A stretch of DNA of 10,957 nucleotides from SZUA-448 sp045593785 (GCA_045593785.1 JAZNXH010000177.1:1-10957); one strand, 5' to 3'. Shown: positions 1-6,595, counted from the first letter of the stretch. Program-made: numbers and translations. The notes: generated from the letters alone by a model not told the origin.

Positions 1-23
1 ATATATACTTTTCTGTTTTCCAT
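1..23 (-). CDS. Start of a leftward gene, cut by the window edge
   Basis: Only seven codons are visible, reading MENRKVY from an ATG at 21-23 on the minus strand. They are called because the signals are complete: a GAGGG ribosome site at 31-35, seven bases ahead of the ATG, and a TTGACA/TACAAT promoter at 65-93 about 35 bases further upstream. The frame is open to base 1. Nothing can be said about function from seven residues. The palindrome over the promoter suggests a regulated, possibly self-regulated, gene. Confidence 0.55.
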
Positions 24-64
24 ATCTCTTCCCTCATTTATAATTATTCACGTATTTTTGTATG

Positions 65-76
65 ATTGTATACAAT
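65..76. promoter_or_regulatory. 12-bp perfect palindrome, candidate operator
   Basis: The sequence ATTGTATACAAT is a perfect palindrome that contains the whole -10 box of the leftward promoter. A bound protein there would block RNA polymerase. The GTATAC core resembles sites of GntR-superfamily regulators, whose palindromes often centre on GT-N(x)-AC. That family assignment is only a guess from the site. Confidence 0.45.
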
Positions 77-93
77 TATACTTTCTATGTCAA
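65..93 (-). promoter_or_regulatory. Promoter for the leftward gene
   Basis: Read on the minus strand, TTGACA (88-93) is a perfect -35 box and TACAAT (65-70) a five-of-six -10 box, separated by exactly 17 bases. Transcription would start near 58 and give a leader of about 35 bases before the ATG at 23. This is one of the best promoter matches in the window. Confidence 0.65.
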
Positions 94-184
94 CTAATTT
101 TTATGCTTCTCATTATTTTCAATAAGAACAAAAACTCTGCAACATCATAAAATCATAATATCAAAACCTAATTGTAAAATATAC

Positions 185-213
185 TTGACATTTATTAAGA
201 TATACTTTACACT
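185..213 (+). promoter_or_regulatory. Promoter for the membrane protein/XRE pair
   Basis: TTGACA (185-190) is a perfect -35 box, followed after 17 bases by TACACT (208-213), a four-of-six -10 box. The start site would be near 220, leaving a leader of about 58 bases before the ATG at 278. This also argues against any protein start as far upstream as 185. The AT-rich stretch 94-184 between the two divergent promoters shows no gene. Confidence 0.55.
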
Positions 214-277
214 GAGTTTCAGAAAATCTGTCACAAAAGTTCAAAATAAAAAGCATAGTCTAACAAGGAGAACCCTC

Positions 278-853
278 ATGGAAAAAGAAAAAATGGCCTT
301 AATCGGTCTCGGCATTGCACTTTTAATCTATTTCATCCCCTGCATACTGGTTGCTTATGAGGTTTATAAAGATCAAAAAAAACAGGGACTACCCTCATCC
401 CAAAAAGCTTTATTTGATGAACGTCAAAAGCTCCTGCGCTCTCAGGCTTCCTTTCATGCCTTGCTCTTTCTCTGCGGCTTTCTTTCTGTCTGGGCTCTTG
501 TCCACCACTTCAGCAATTTTTCCTGGACCACAAAGGTTACGGAGATTGTTTTCTGTGGTTTGATGCTTACCTTCACCATACGACAGATCGAGTTTATTCT
601 CCGTGATGTCGTGATTGGTTGGAATCAAAAACCTGAAGCCATCAACGCACAGTTAATCTGCTCGTTTTGTTATGGATTTGTATTTATCATTCTTGGCGCA
701 GAAAAAGAAACCAGTGTCATGATAACCTGCATGATTGCCGCACTTTCCTGCTGGGTTCTGTTCGGTGTTATGTGCTATGCCAAGCACCGACGCAACAAAG
801 CGGAAACATTGCCCCAACCCGACAGTTCTGACGAGGAGGTTGATGCCCCGTGA
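278..853 (+). CDS. Five-helix membrane protein of unknown function, partner of an XRE regulator
   Basis: The product is 191 residues from the ATG at 278, chosen because AAGGAG lies at 265-270 with a seven-base gap. An in-frame start at 185 would sit inside the promoter. Hydrophobic segments at about residues 6-27, 58-78, 87-107, 123-141 and 147-167 predict five membrane helices. A cytoplasmic-looking linker carries DERQ at 47-50 just before helix 2, and the tail is acidic (DSSDEEVD). The DERQ-then-helix pattern is seen in small integral membrane proteins encoded beside short XRE regulators in Firmicutes (DUF2178/DUF3796-like), though I cannot confirm the family. Its stop overlaps the start of the regulator gene in a GTGA junction, so the two are translationally coupled. 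It may sense a signal or hold the regulator at the membrane, which is inference. Confidence 0.85.
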   Translation: MEKEKMALIGLGIALLIYFIPCILVAYEVYKDQKKQGLPSSQKALFDERQKLLRSQASFHALLFLCGFLSVWALVHHFSNFSWTTKVTEIVFCGLMLTFTIRQIEFILRDVVIGWNQKPEAINAQLICSFCYGFVFIILGAEKETSVMITCMIAALSCWVLFGVMCYAKHRRNKAETLPQPDSSDEEVDAP

Positions 854-1047
854 AAAACCTAAAACTTAAATCAGCAAGAGCTGCCAAGGGACTGTCCCAA
901 CAGGCACTCGCTGAACTTGTAGGAGTGTCCCGCCAGACCATCAACGCAATAGAACAGGGCGACTATAATCCTACTATCAATCTATGTCTTTCCATCTGCA
1001 AAAAACTGGATAAGACTTTGGACGAACTGTTCTGGACCGAAGACTAA
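850..1047 (+). CDS. Small XRE/Cro-type helix-turn-helix regulator
   Basis: This 65-residue protein is almost entirely one DNA-binding domain. Residues 15-42 form the helix-turn-helix (SQQALAELVG, then SRQTINAIEQG as recognition helix), ending with the usual YNPTI and a C-terminal LDELF helix. It starts with GTG at 850, inside the stop region of the membrane protein gene, with GAGGAGG at 833-839 ten bases upstream. A nearby ATG at 843 is in the wrong frame. There is no sensor domain, so any signal must come from a partner, most simply the membrane protein made from the same transcript. Its likely targets are its own promoter or neighbouring genes, but no operator is identifiable. The HTH call is near certain; the role is inferred. 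Confidence 0.93.
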   Translation: MKNLKLKSARAAKGLSQQALAELVGVSRQTINAIEQGDYNPTINLCLSICKKLDKTLDELFWTED

Positions 1048-1049
1048 AA

Positions 1050-1082
1050 AAAACCGGTATCCGCTCATCGGATACCGGTTTT
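1050..1082. terminator. Bidirectional intrinsic terminator
   Basis: A perfect 13-bp stem (AAACCGGTATCCG at 1051-1063 with its complement at 1069-1081) encloses a five-base loop. On the minus strand it is followed by a run of eight T, and on the plus strand by TTTT then AATT. It sits three bases after the XRE stop and eight bases beyond the stop of the convergent permease gene, so it serves both units and is stronger for the permease. Confidence 0.92.
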
Positions 1083-1089
1083 AATTCAT

Positions 1090-2706
1090 TTACAATTCTG
1101 CAAATATCTTTCTTCCTTTTATTCTCAGCCACCATTCTGTAGCAGCAACTGCTACAAACAGAACTGCTGCAACAAACAGAAGGAATATGACAGGACTGAT
1201 TATATCATCCAATAATACGTAAGCAATAGCAAAAACAGCAACCAGAATCCAGCCGCCAAACATCGCAATAAACACTGCCATGCTCTGTTTTATCGGTATC
1301 ACCTCATTGGTCCAGTCAAGATTCGGCTTCAACAGGTTCATAATGAGACCAAACTCTGCCATAAACATAATAAATAATATCGTCACGGCAAACATCACAA
1401 GCCATTCCAGTGAATCAAGACCAAACACAAATTTGCAGACAAGAAGCAGTACAATCGACGGTATCGAAGTGATATACCAGTGCAGTCTTATCTTCGCCCA
1501 CAATACCTTCCACGGATCTACCGGAAGAGACTGTAACAACCACAAACTCTTACCTTCTAATGATACGGACGGCGCCGTGATATCATTCATGCAACTCAGC
1601 GTTACTGTTGCTGCGGTCACTACCAGAAGCAAAAATCCTTCTTTTTCTCCAAAGACCTGATGTAACGCTTCACTGAACGCATCGCCACCAATGATAAGCG
1701 CTACTGCTACTACCAAAATAAACACCGTACCCAGACCACAGTTCATCATATAGTTTGCACTGCTGGTAAAGCGTTTTCTCTCCTTAAACAGAAGCGCTTT
1801 ATCCATCGTGCTTACCTTTGCTTCCTTGCTGATACTGGTTTTCTTCTTCGACTTTACGCTTCCCTTGTTGGTCGTTGCAATCTTGATAAATGTCCGGGTC
1901 AGAACAAAGTAAACGACTGCAAACAATACTGCAATTACTGCAGTGAAGAACAGCATTGATACTACATTGCCCTCTGCTGCCAAGCCCATGTGATAGAATA
2001 GATACAGGATGTTCTTAACTCCGTCACCAATTTTCTCCACATTTGCTACCAGTTCCAAGAGCATCTCATATGCCTGCATATAGAAATAATAATATGCTGC
2101 GATAAATGCCAGAGACAAAATTACAGTAATAAAGCTCTTGTTCTTTATCTTGCTGCTTACCAATGCAACCACCCATCCAAGAACGCAGGACAGGGTTAAC
2201 ACAAAGAACGACAATACAATCGGAATCAACAGACTGAACAGTACGCCGAGTATCGTAAGATCTGCATAAATGAACCATACAATCAGCACCGGTACCATAA
2301 CAATCATCTCATACAACAAGCCCATCAGGTACACACCGGAAAGGCGTGCAACCAATATCTTCGATGCAGGGACAGGAAGTGCTAACAAAAGTTCATTGTC
2401 CTTTGCAAGATACAAGGTCGAGTGTGTATTAAATACACTGCCGAATGCACCAAGTACAATCGCCACCATACCGGTAATTGCAAAGTATAACCAACCGTAT
2501 CCGATTTCAACCAATGGCTCGCACAGCATAATCGACATACCGAAAAAGATTGCTGCTACGATACCAAAAACAAAAATATACAAAATAATATTTCCAACAA
2601 GCCCGATGCCTTTTCTCAGCTTGCCTGATTTTCCGTTAAAGAACAGCCACGAAAAAGATTCCAGCATCTGCTTTTTCATTAATGTTTTTATCATATTCTT
2701 CTCCAT
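1090..2706 (-). CDS. ABC transporter permease, large ABC-2-like membrane subunit
   Basis: The protein has 538 residues with about 12-13 hydrophobic segments spread over its length and no ATPase motifs. It has a basic, hydrophilic loop near the middle (about 280-310, rich in Lys and Ser) dividing two membrane halves. That size and layout fit putative ABC exporter permeases of Firmicutes, roughly twice the usual six-helix ABC-2 subunit, so it could form a channel as a monomer. The gene starts nine bases after the ATPase stop. Two starts are possible: the ATG at 2704-2706, preceded by CAGAGG, or the fifth codon ATG at 2692-2694, preceded by GGAG six bases upstream. I kept the longer one. The substrate is unknown; peptides, lipids or antibiotics are all possible. 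Confidence 0.9.
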   Translation of the reverse strand: MEKNMIKTLMKKQMLESFSWLFFNGKSGKLRKGIGLVGNIILYIFVFGIVAAIFFGMSIMLCEPLVEIGYGWLYFAITGMVAIVLGAFGSVFNTHSTLYLAKDNELLLALPVPASKILVARLSGVYLMGLLYEMIVMVPVLIVWFIYADLTILGVLFSLLIPIVLSFFVLTLSCVLGWVVALVSSKIKNKSFITVILSLAFIAAYYYFYMQAYEMLLELVANVEKIGDGVKNILYLFYHMGLAAEGNVVSMLFFTAVIAVLFAVVYFVLTRTFIKIATTNKGSVKSKKKTSISKEAKVSTMDKALLFKERKRFTSSANYMMNCGLGTVFILVVAVALIIGGDAFSEALHQVFGEKEGFLLLVVTAATVTLSCMNDITAPSVSLEGKSLWLLQSLPVDPWKVLWAKIRLHWYITSIPSIVLLLVCKFVFGLDSLEWLVMFAVTILFIMFMAEFGLIMNLLKPNLDWTNEVIPIKQSMAVFIAMFGGWILVAVFAIAYVLLDDIISPVIFLLFVAAVLFVAVAATEWWLRIKGRKIFAEL

Positions 2707-2715
2707 CCGCCTCTG

Positions 2716-3429
2716 TTATTCTTTTTCGCTTTCCAGTTCCAAAAATACGCTTTCCAGTGACGAATCACCCTTCACTTCTTCCGTATCACCGGCCTTAATC
2801 AGCTTACCGCCTTTGATAATCGCTATCTTGTCACAGAGTTTCTCTGCTACTTCCAATACATGCGTCGAGAAGAAAATTGCGCCGCCATTGTCACAGATTT
2901 CACGCATCAGCTGCTTTAACTGATGGGATGCCTTCGGATCAAGTCCAACGAACGGCTCATCCATGATAATCAGCTTCGGTTCATGAATCAAAGCAGAGAT
3001 AATCGCCAGTTTCTGTTTCATACCGTGTGAATACGATGCAACTGACTGACCAAGGTCATCGGTCAGTTCCAACATATCTGCGTACTTCTTGATGCGGGAT
3101 GCTCGATCCACGGCACTCACTTCGAAGATGTCAGCAATAAAGTTCAAAAACTGCATTCCTGACATGAATTCGTATAAATCCGGATTGTCCGGGATATATG
3201 CCAGTTTCTTTTTGCAGGCAATCGGATCATCCTTGATTGAGATACCGTCAAGCAGAATTTCTCCTTCTTCAAACTGCAGGATACCACAGCACGCTTTGAT
3301 TGTCGTGGTCTTTCCTGCGCCGTTATGACCAATGAAACCATAAATTTCACCGGGCTGAATGTGCAGTGTCAGGTCATCCACTGCTTTCTTTTCACCATAT
3401 GTTTTTGTTAAATTACTAATCTGAAGCAT
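2716..3429 (-). CDS. ABC transporter ATP-binding protein
   Basis: This 237-residue cytoplasmic ATPase has every core motif in order: Walker A GHNGAGKTT (34-42), the signature YSHGMKQ (133-139), Walker B LIIMDEP (153-159) with catalytic Glu158, the D-loop GLD (162-164) and the switch His190 in STHVLE. The Q-loop position reads YIPDNPDLYEF (79-89), with Asp81 where many ABC proteins have Gln. The short C-terminus resembles single-domain exporter ATPases of the ABC-2 type. The start ATG at 3427-3429 follows GGAGGG (3434-3439) by four bases. It is the first gene of a two-gene operon with the permease and would power its transport. The substrate cannot be read from the sequence. Confidence 0.95.
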   Translation of the reverse strand: MLQISNLTKTYGEKKAVDDLTLHIQPGEIYGFIGHNGAGKTTTIKACCGILQFEEGEILLDGISIKDDPIACKKKLAYIPDNPDLYEFMSGMQFLNFIADIFEVSAVDRASRIKKYADMLELTDDLGQSVASYSHGMKQKLAIISALIHEPKLIIMDEPFVGLDPKASHQLKQLMREICDNGGAIFFSTHVLEVAEKLCDKIAIIKGGKLIKAGDTEEVKGDSSLESVFLELESEKE

Positions 3430-3446
3430 AATACCCTCCGTCCCTA

Positions 3447-3491
3447 TTATTTGATGTACTCTTTCTCCACGAATACAAACTTCGCGGACAT
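3447..3491 (-). CDS. Candidate 14-residue leader peptide upstream of the ABC operon
   Basis: An ATG at 3489-3491 opens a reading frame for MSAKFVFVEKEYIK that stops with TAA at 3447-3449, seven bases before the ribosome site of the ATPase gene. A purine-rich AAGAGAG lies a few bases upstream of the ATG. The frame falls within the transcript expected from the promoter at 3530-3538. It may be a leader controlling ATPase translation, or just chance: a 14-codon frame is not rare. There is no attenuator-like run of one amino acid. Confidence 0.25.
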   Translation of the reverse strand: MSAKFVFVEKEYIK

Positions 3492-3529
3492 AATCTTACT
3501 CTCTTTTTCACACAGACTCGTGTATATAG

Positions 3530-3538
3530 AGTATAACA
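3530..3538 (-). promoter_or_regulatory. Extended -10 promoter of the ABC operon
   Basis: On the minus strand the sequence TGTTATACT gives a TG motif one base before a five-of-six -10 box, TATACT (3530-3535). No good -35 box is present 17 bases upstream (CTTTTA), which is typical of extended -10 promoters. Start of transcription would be near 3523, giving a leader of about 94 bases. The rest of the 288-base gap between 3430 and 3717 holds two inverted repeats and a terminator, but no convincing gene beyond the tiny frame at 3447-3491. Confidence 0.5.
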
Positions 3539-3558
3539 TATTTCTCTTCCTATAAAAG

Positions 3559-3576
3559 GGATTCTTGCATGAATCC
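3559..3576. repeat. Inverted repeat just upstream of the ABC promoter
   Basis: GGATTC (3559-3564) and GAATCC (3571-3576) form a perfect six-base inverted repeat with a six-base spacer. It lies immediately upstream of the -35 region of the ABC promoter, where an activator or repressor would bind. It lacks a T tract, so it is not a terminator. No family is assigned. Confidence 0.35.
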
Positions 3577-3579
3577 GAC

Positions 3580-3599
3580 ATAAATTGTTCTGAATTTAT
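3580..3599. repeat. AT-rich inverted repeat upstream of the ABC promoter
   Basis: ATAAATT (3580-3586) and AATTTAT (3593-3599) are perfect complements around six bases. The element lies about 45-65 bases before the -10 box. It could act as an operator half or as an AT-rich UP-like element, but AT-rich repeats arise easily by chance. Confidence 0.25.
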
Positions 3600-3666
3600 A
3601 CTTACGCTTCTCCTCTCGTTCCTTCGCTGCTTATTTTGCTCTGCCTTCTCGCATTTCGTCGCAAAA

Positions 3667-3702
3667 AAGAGTATCCGTAAAGCCTTGTTTACGGATACTC
3701 TT
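3667..3702 (-). terminator. Terminator of the cysK-esterase-membrane protein operon
   Basis: A perfect 13-bp stem (GAGTATCCGTAAA at 3669-3681 with its complement at 3688-3700), extended by two A-T pairs on the outside, encloses a six-base loop. On the minus strand it runs into six T. It lies 16 bases after the stop of the three-helix membrane protein gene and separates that operon from the ABC operon. Confidence 0.92.
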
Positions 3703-3717
3703 GCCTTATCTACCGTT

Positions 3718-4053
3718 TTATTCTTCTCTTGCCTCTGCTTGTACTTCCTTCACCGCTGCTTGTTTCTTCTTCGCACGTCCCATGATGAAAAACACAAGCC
3801 AGACGCAGGCATCAGCCACCGCTGCGATTGCCGCTGCTATTACCATTATCAGTCCCAGCATGGCACTTGCCATATGTCCGCCCAGATACTCCGAAAAAGT
3901 CCCCTGCATCAGAACAGCACCGATTGCCACAACTCCCCAGATGATATACACCGGGATTATCTTTACCGGTATCTTCTTTGCATACAGACATAATAATATC
4001 TGCGCCACCATAACTGCCATGATATAAACTACAACAACCAATGCTGACAACAA
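3718..4053 (-). CDS. Small three-helix membrane protein, function unknown
   Basis: The 111-residue product has hydrophobic segments at about 2-24, 31-51 and 62-91 (the last long, possibly a helix hairpin), then a charged tail of Lys, Glu and Arg (93-111) likely to be cytoplasmic. I see no catalytic or binding motif and do not recognise the family. The start is a TTG at 4051-4053, chosen because GAGAGG lies eight bases upstream (4062-4067); the first in-frame ATG is codon 12, inside helix 1, with no ribosome site. The gene begins 25 bases after the carboxylesterase stop and is the last gene before a terminator, so it is co-transcribed with the esterase and cysK. It could anchor or assist the esterase, which is a guess. 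Confidence 0.75.
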   Translation of the reverse strand: MLSALVVVVYIMAVMVAQILLCLYAKKIPVKIIPVYIIWGVVAIGAVLMQGTFSEYLGGHMASAMLGLIMVIAAAIAAVADACVWLVFFIMGRAKKKQAAVKEVQAEAREE

Positions 4054-4061
4054 ATGCTTTA

Positions 4062-4080
4062 CCTCTCTTTACCTCTCTTT
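4062..4080 (-). repeat. Tandem 10-base repeat carrying two ribosome sites
   Basis: On the minus strand TAAAGAGAGG occurs twice back to back, followed by a third TAAAG. The first copy includes the stop codon of the esterase gene, and the second supplies the ribosome site for the TTG start of the membrane protein. The nine-base core AAAGAGAGG also stands before the esterase start itself (5608-5616). Slippage at such a repeat could move the ribosome site. Confidence 0.8.
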
Positions 4081-5599
4081 ACTTCTTCAACTGCTTATTG
4101 ATCTGTGCTACAAGGAACTGCATGAACGGATCGTCCTCTACGGCAGTCTTAGCACCTTCCGGAGTAAATACCATTTCACACAGATCGTTCTTCGTATACG
4201 GTCTCCATTCCGGCAGCTTGCTTCCGTCTGCATCTTCCCCATTCGGGTCACCGGTCTTAATGAAGTTTGCCCAATAATTTGCCATCTGTCTTGCAAGATC
4301 GTAATGTCTTCCAACAAACGGACGCCAGCACTTTGCCAGAGTCTCAAAGAAGAACCAAAGGTCTACCGAGTGGAAGGTTCCCGGATTATCCCAACCCGGA
4401 ATGTCCGGAGCGAAACGATAATAATAACTCTTCGGACTACCGTTTGCCTCTGCCTGCAGGCATACATTCTTTACTGCGGCTTCAATGCTGCTGACTGAAG
4501 CATACTGGTTGTCACCTTTCTTTTCCGTCGCCTCAGGAAATGCCAGGAACGTTTCTGCATCCTCGCCAAAAATCTTCTCTGCCATAGCGCGAAGTTCTGC
4601 TTCCGATTCAGCCTGAATAAAGGAGAAGAATTCATCTTCGGTATTACCACCCATAATCGGCACACGGTTGTAATCATTGGTCATGATACGCTTCATCGGG
4701 TCGCCCTTCAGATAAACGTTATCTACAACTGTTGTAAACATACCGTGACCCGGACGGTATTCCGCATATTTATCACGGATATAAAATGCATCCAAAGCTC
4801 TTGCTTCTTCCAAAGTCTTAACACCAAGAAATGCAAAGAAGTCTTCTCCGCATTTTTCTGCCTCTTCCAAGCTCTTCGGAATCATAAAAGGATTCGGCAT
4901 ATACGGACTGCGAATCATACCGCTCAATACAATTGCTCTCTGGAATCTGCCGTAATTTGTCTCTGTGGTCAACTGGGTCATGACACTACCGCCGCCTGCA
5001 GACTGTCCGGCAATCGTAATATTCTGTGGATCACCGCCAAATGCTGCAATATTGCGGATAGTCCAGTTCAAACCTGCCTGCTGGTCAAGGTTACCGAAGT
5101 TTGCCGGTGCTTTGGGTGACTCCTTTGTAATCTCTGGGTGAGTCAGGAAGCCCAGCGCACCCAGACGGTAATTCACAGTTACTACAATCACGCCTCTGCG
5201 TGCAAGACGTTCTCCGTCAAATTCCATCTCAGCGGTATATCCCCACTGATATCCGCCACCGAAGAACCATACCAATACCGGAAGTTTCTCATCTCCGGTC
5301 TTAGCCGGTGTCCATACATTCAGATACAAGCAATCTTCGTTCATCGGAATGTCCGGATCCACATGCCATTCACGACAATAAATATCTGTTCCGACAGCAG
5401 GCTGATCCTGTACCGAAATCGGTGCAAATTCATATGCTTCCCGGATTCCTTCCCAATTCTCAGCGGGCTGTGGTGCGCGCCAACGGTTCTTTCCTACCGG
5501 CGGTGCTGCAAACGGAATCCCCTTAAAGGATGTAATTCTCGGATCTGCTGCCGGTAAACCCTTTACCATACCATTTTCTGTTTTTACTACTCTTAACAT
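4079..5599 (-). CDS. Type B carboxylesterase (alpha/beta hydrolase, PnbA-like)
   Basis: The 506-residue enzyme hydrolyses carboxylic esters. It has family landmarks in order: SFKGIPFAAPPVG (24-36), EDCLYLNVWTP (88-98), the oxyanion loop FFGGGYQWG (112-120), the nucleophile elbow GQSAGGGS with Ser200, an acid residue in GGNTEDEF (Glu321 or Glu323) and His410 in FHSVDLWF. Near the C-terminus is the typical NYWANFIKTGDPN. Length matches the type B family, and there is no signal peptide, so it is cytoplasmic. AAAGAGAGGG (5607-5616) precedes the ATG at 5597-5599. It starts 27 bases after the cysK stop, so the two share a transcript. The substrate is unknown: such enzymes act on many aryl and alkyl esters, and the link to O-acetyl amino acid metabolism is only positional. 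Confidence 0.94.
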   Translation of the reverse strand: MLRVVKTENGMVKGLPAADPRITSFKGIPFAAPPVGKNRWRAPQPAENWEGIREAYEFAPISVQDQPAVGTDIYCREWHVDPDIPMNEDCLYLNVWTPAKTGDEKLPVLVWFFGGGYQWGYTAEMEFDGERLARRGVIVVTVNYRLGALGFLTHPEITKESPKAPANFGNLDQQAGLNWTIRNIAAFGGDPQNITIAGQSAGGGSVMTQLTTETNYGRFQRAIVLSGMIRSPYMPNPFMIPKSLEEAEKCGEDFFAFLGVKTLEEARALDAFYIRDKYAEYRPGHGMFTTVVDNVYLKGDPMKRIMTNDYNRVPIMGGNTEDEFFSFIQAESEAELRAMAEKIFGEDAETFLAFPEATEKKGDNQYASVSSIEAAVKNVCLQAEANGSPKSYYYRFAPDIPGWDNPGTFHSVDLWFFFETLAKCWRPFVGRHYDLARQMANYWANFIKTGDPNGEDADGSKLPEWRPYTKNDLCEMVFTPEGAKTAVEDDPFMQFLVAQINKQLKK

Positions 5600-5626
5600 A
5601 TGTTTTCCCTCTCTTTCGTGGATTTT

Positions 5627-6529
5627 TTATAATAACCCCGTGCTGAAATACCGCTCCATTCTGTCCGGGAGTACCGTTGCAATCCGGCAATCCTTTCCAT
5701 ACTTCTCCGTAATCTTCATGCTTGCCCACACATTGGCACCCGATGATGTTCCGCAAAGTATACCCATGCCACGTCCCAGTTCTCTGGTGGTCTCAATAGC
5801 ATCTTCATCGGTTACCTCGATGATATCATCAATCATAGATGCATCCAGTACCGCCGGAATAAATCCATCACCGATTCCCTGTATACTATGAAGTCCCGGT
5901 TCATGTCCGAGCAACGCAGACACATTCTTCGGTTCAACCGCTACCACCTTGGCATTCGGATTGTGATCCTTGATAAATCTTCCGACACCCTGCAGTGTAC
6001 CACCGCTTCCAAGTCCCGATACGAACACATCTACCTGACCGTCCATCTGACGCCAGATTTCTTCTGCCGTTGTCTCATAATGAATCCGCGGATTCGCCGG
6101 GTTCTCAAACTGCTGCGGCATAAAATAGTCCGGAGAACTTGCCAGAATCCGTTCTGCTTCTGCCACCGAACCGCCGATTGAAAGCTTTGGATCCGTAAGC
6201 ACCAGTTCCGCACCCAGTGCACGGATAATCTTCTTCCGTTCTTCACTCATGTTCTCCGGCATTACAATGATGACGCGATACCCTTTACGCACTCCAACCA
6301 GAGAAAGTCCGATACCGGTATTACCGGAAGTCGGTTCCACAATCGTCATACCGGGACGAAGTTTCCCCGCCTTCTCAGCTTCTTCTACCATACTTTTAGC
6401 AACTCTGTCTTTGATACTTCCGCCGGGATTTAAGAATTCGGCCTTCGCAAAAATATTACAACCGGTATGTTCCTTCAAACTAAGTAAAGGTGTATTTCCG
6501 ATTAAATCAAGTATTTTTGATGTCTCCAT
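5627..6529 (-). CDS. cysK: Cysteine synthase (O-acetylserine sulfhydrylase)
   Basis: This PLP enzyme makes cysteine from O-acetylserine and sulfide. The 300 residues carry all landmarks: the cofactor lysine Lys40 in NPGGSIKDR (34-42), the substrate loop PTSGNTGIG (66-74), the phosphate-binding GSGGT (174-178), GIGDGFIP (218-225), Ser262 in GTSSGAN near the pyridine nitrogen, and the end LPDRMERYFSTGLL. There is no CBS regulatory domain, so it is not cystathionine beta-synthase of the long type. Length fits CysK. ATG at 6527-6529 follows CGGAG by five bases. It heads a likely operon with the esterase (27-base gap) and a small membrane protein. Inverted repeats at 6544-6569 and 6596-6624 may regulate it. 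CysK against a close paralogue cannot be fully settled by eye. Confidence 0.93.
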   Translation of the reverse strand: METSKILDLIGNTPLLSLKEHTGCNIFAKAEFLNPGGSIKDRVAKSMVEEAEKAGKLRPGMTIVEPTSGNTGIGLSLVGVRKGYRVIIVMPENMSEERKKIIRALGAELVLTDPKLSIGGSVAEAERILASSPDYFMPQQFENPANPRIHYETTAEEIWRQMDGQVDVFVSGLGSGGTLQGVGRFIKDHNPNAKVVAVEPKNVSALLGHEPGLHSIQGIGDGFIPAVLDASMIDDIIEVTDEDAIETTRELGRGMGILCGTSSGANVWASMKITEKYGKDCRIATVLPDRMERYFSTGLL

Positions 6530-6543
6530 ATCGTCTCCGTTCC

Positions 6544-6569
6544 GGATACGTCTGTTCGTTTTCGTATCC
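6544..6569 (-). promoter_or_regulatory. Stem-loop in the cysK leader
   Basis: GGATACG (6544-6550) and CGTATCC (6563-6569) pair around a 12-base loop, ending six bases upstream of the cysK ribosome site. A weak -10-like TATTAT (6581-6586, minus) would place this hairpin at the very 5' end of the mRNA. It has no T tract, so it is a leader structure or operator, not a terminator. Confidence 0.35.
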
Positions 6570-6595
6570 TGCTATGATTCATAATATCTTATTCG

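Noticed and set aside
185..277. Upstream extension of the first membrane protein to residue MTFIKIYFTL
   Set aside because: It would start inside the TTGACA box of the promoter and has no ribosome site, while the ATG at 278 has AAGGAG at ideal spacing.
2270..2923. 217-codon plus-strand open frame
   Set aside because: It lies opposite the permease and ATPase genes, has a Ser/Ile/Pro-rich composition with no motif, and no ribosome site. It is a shadow of the real genes.
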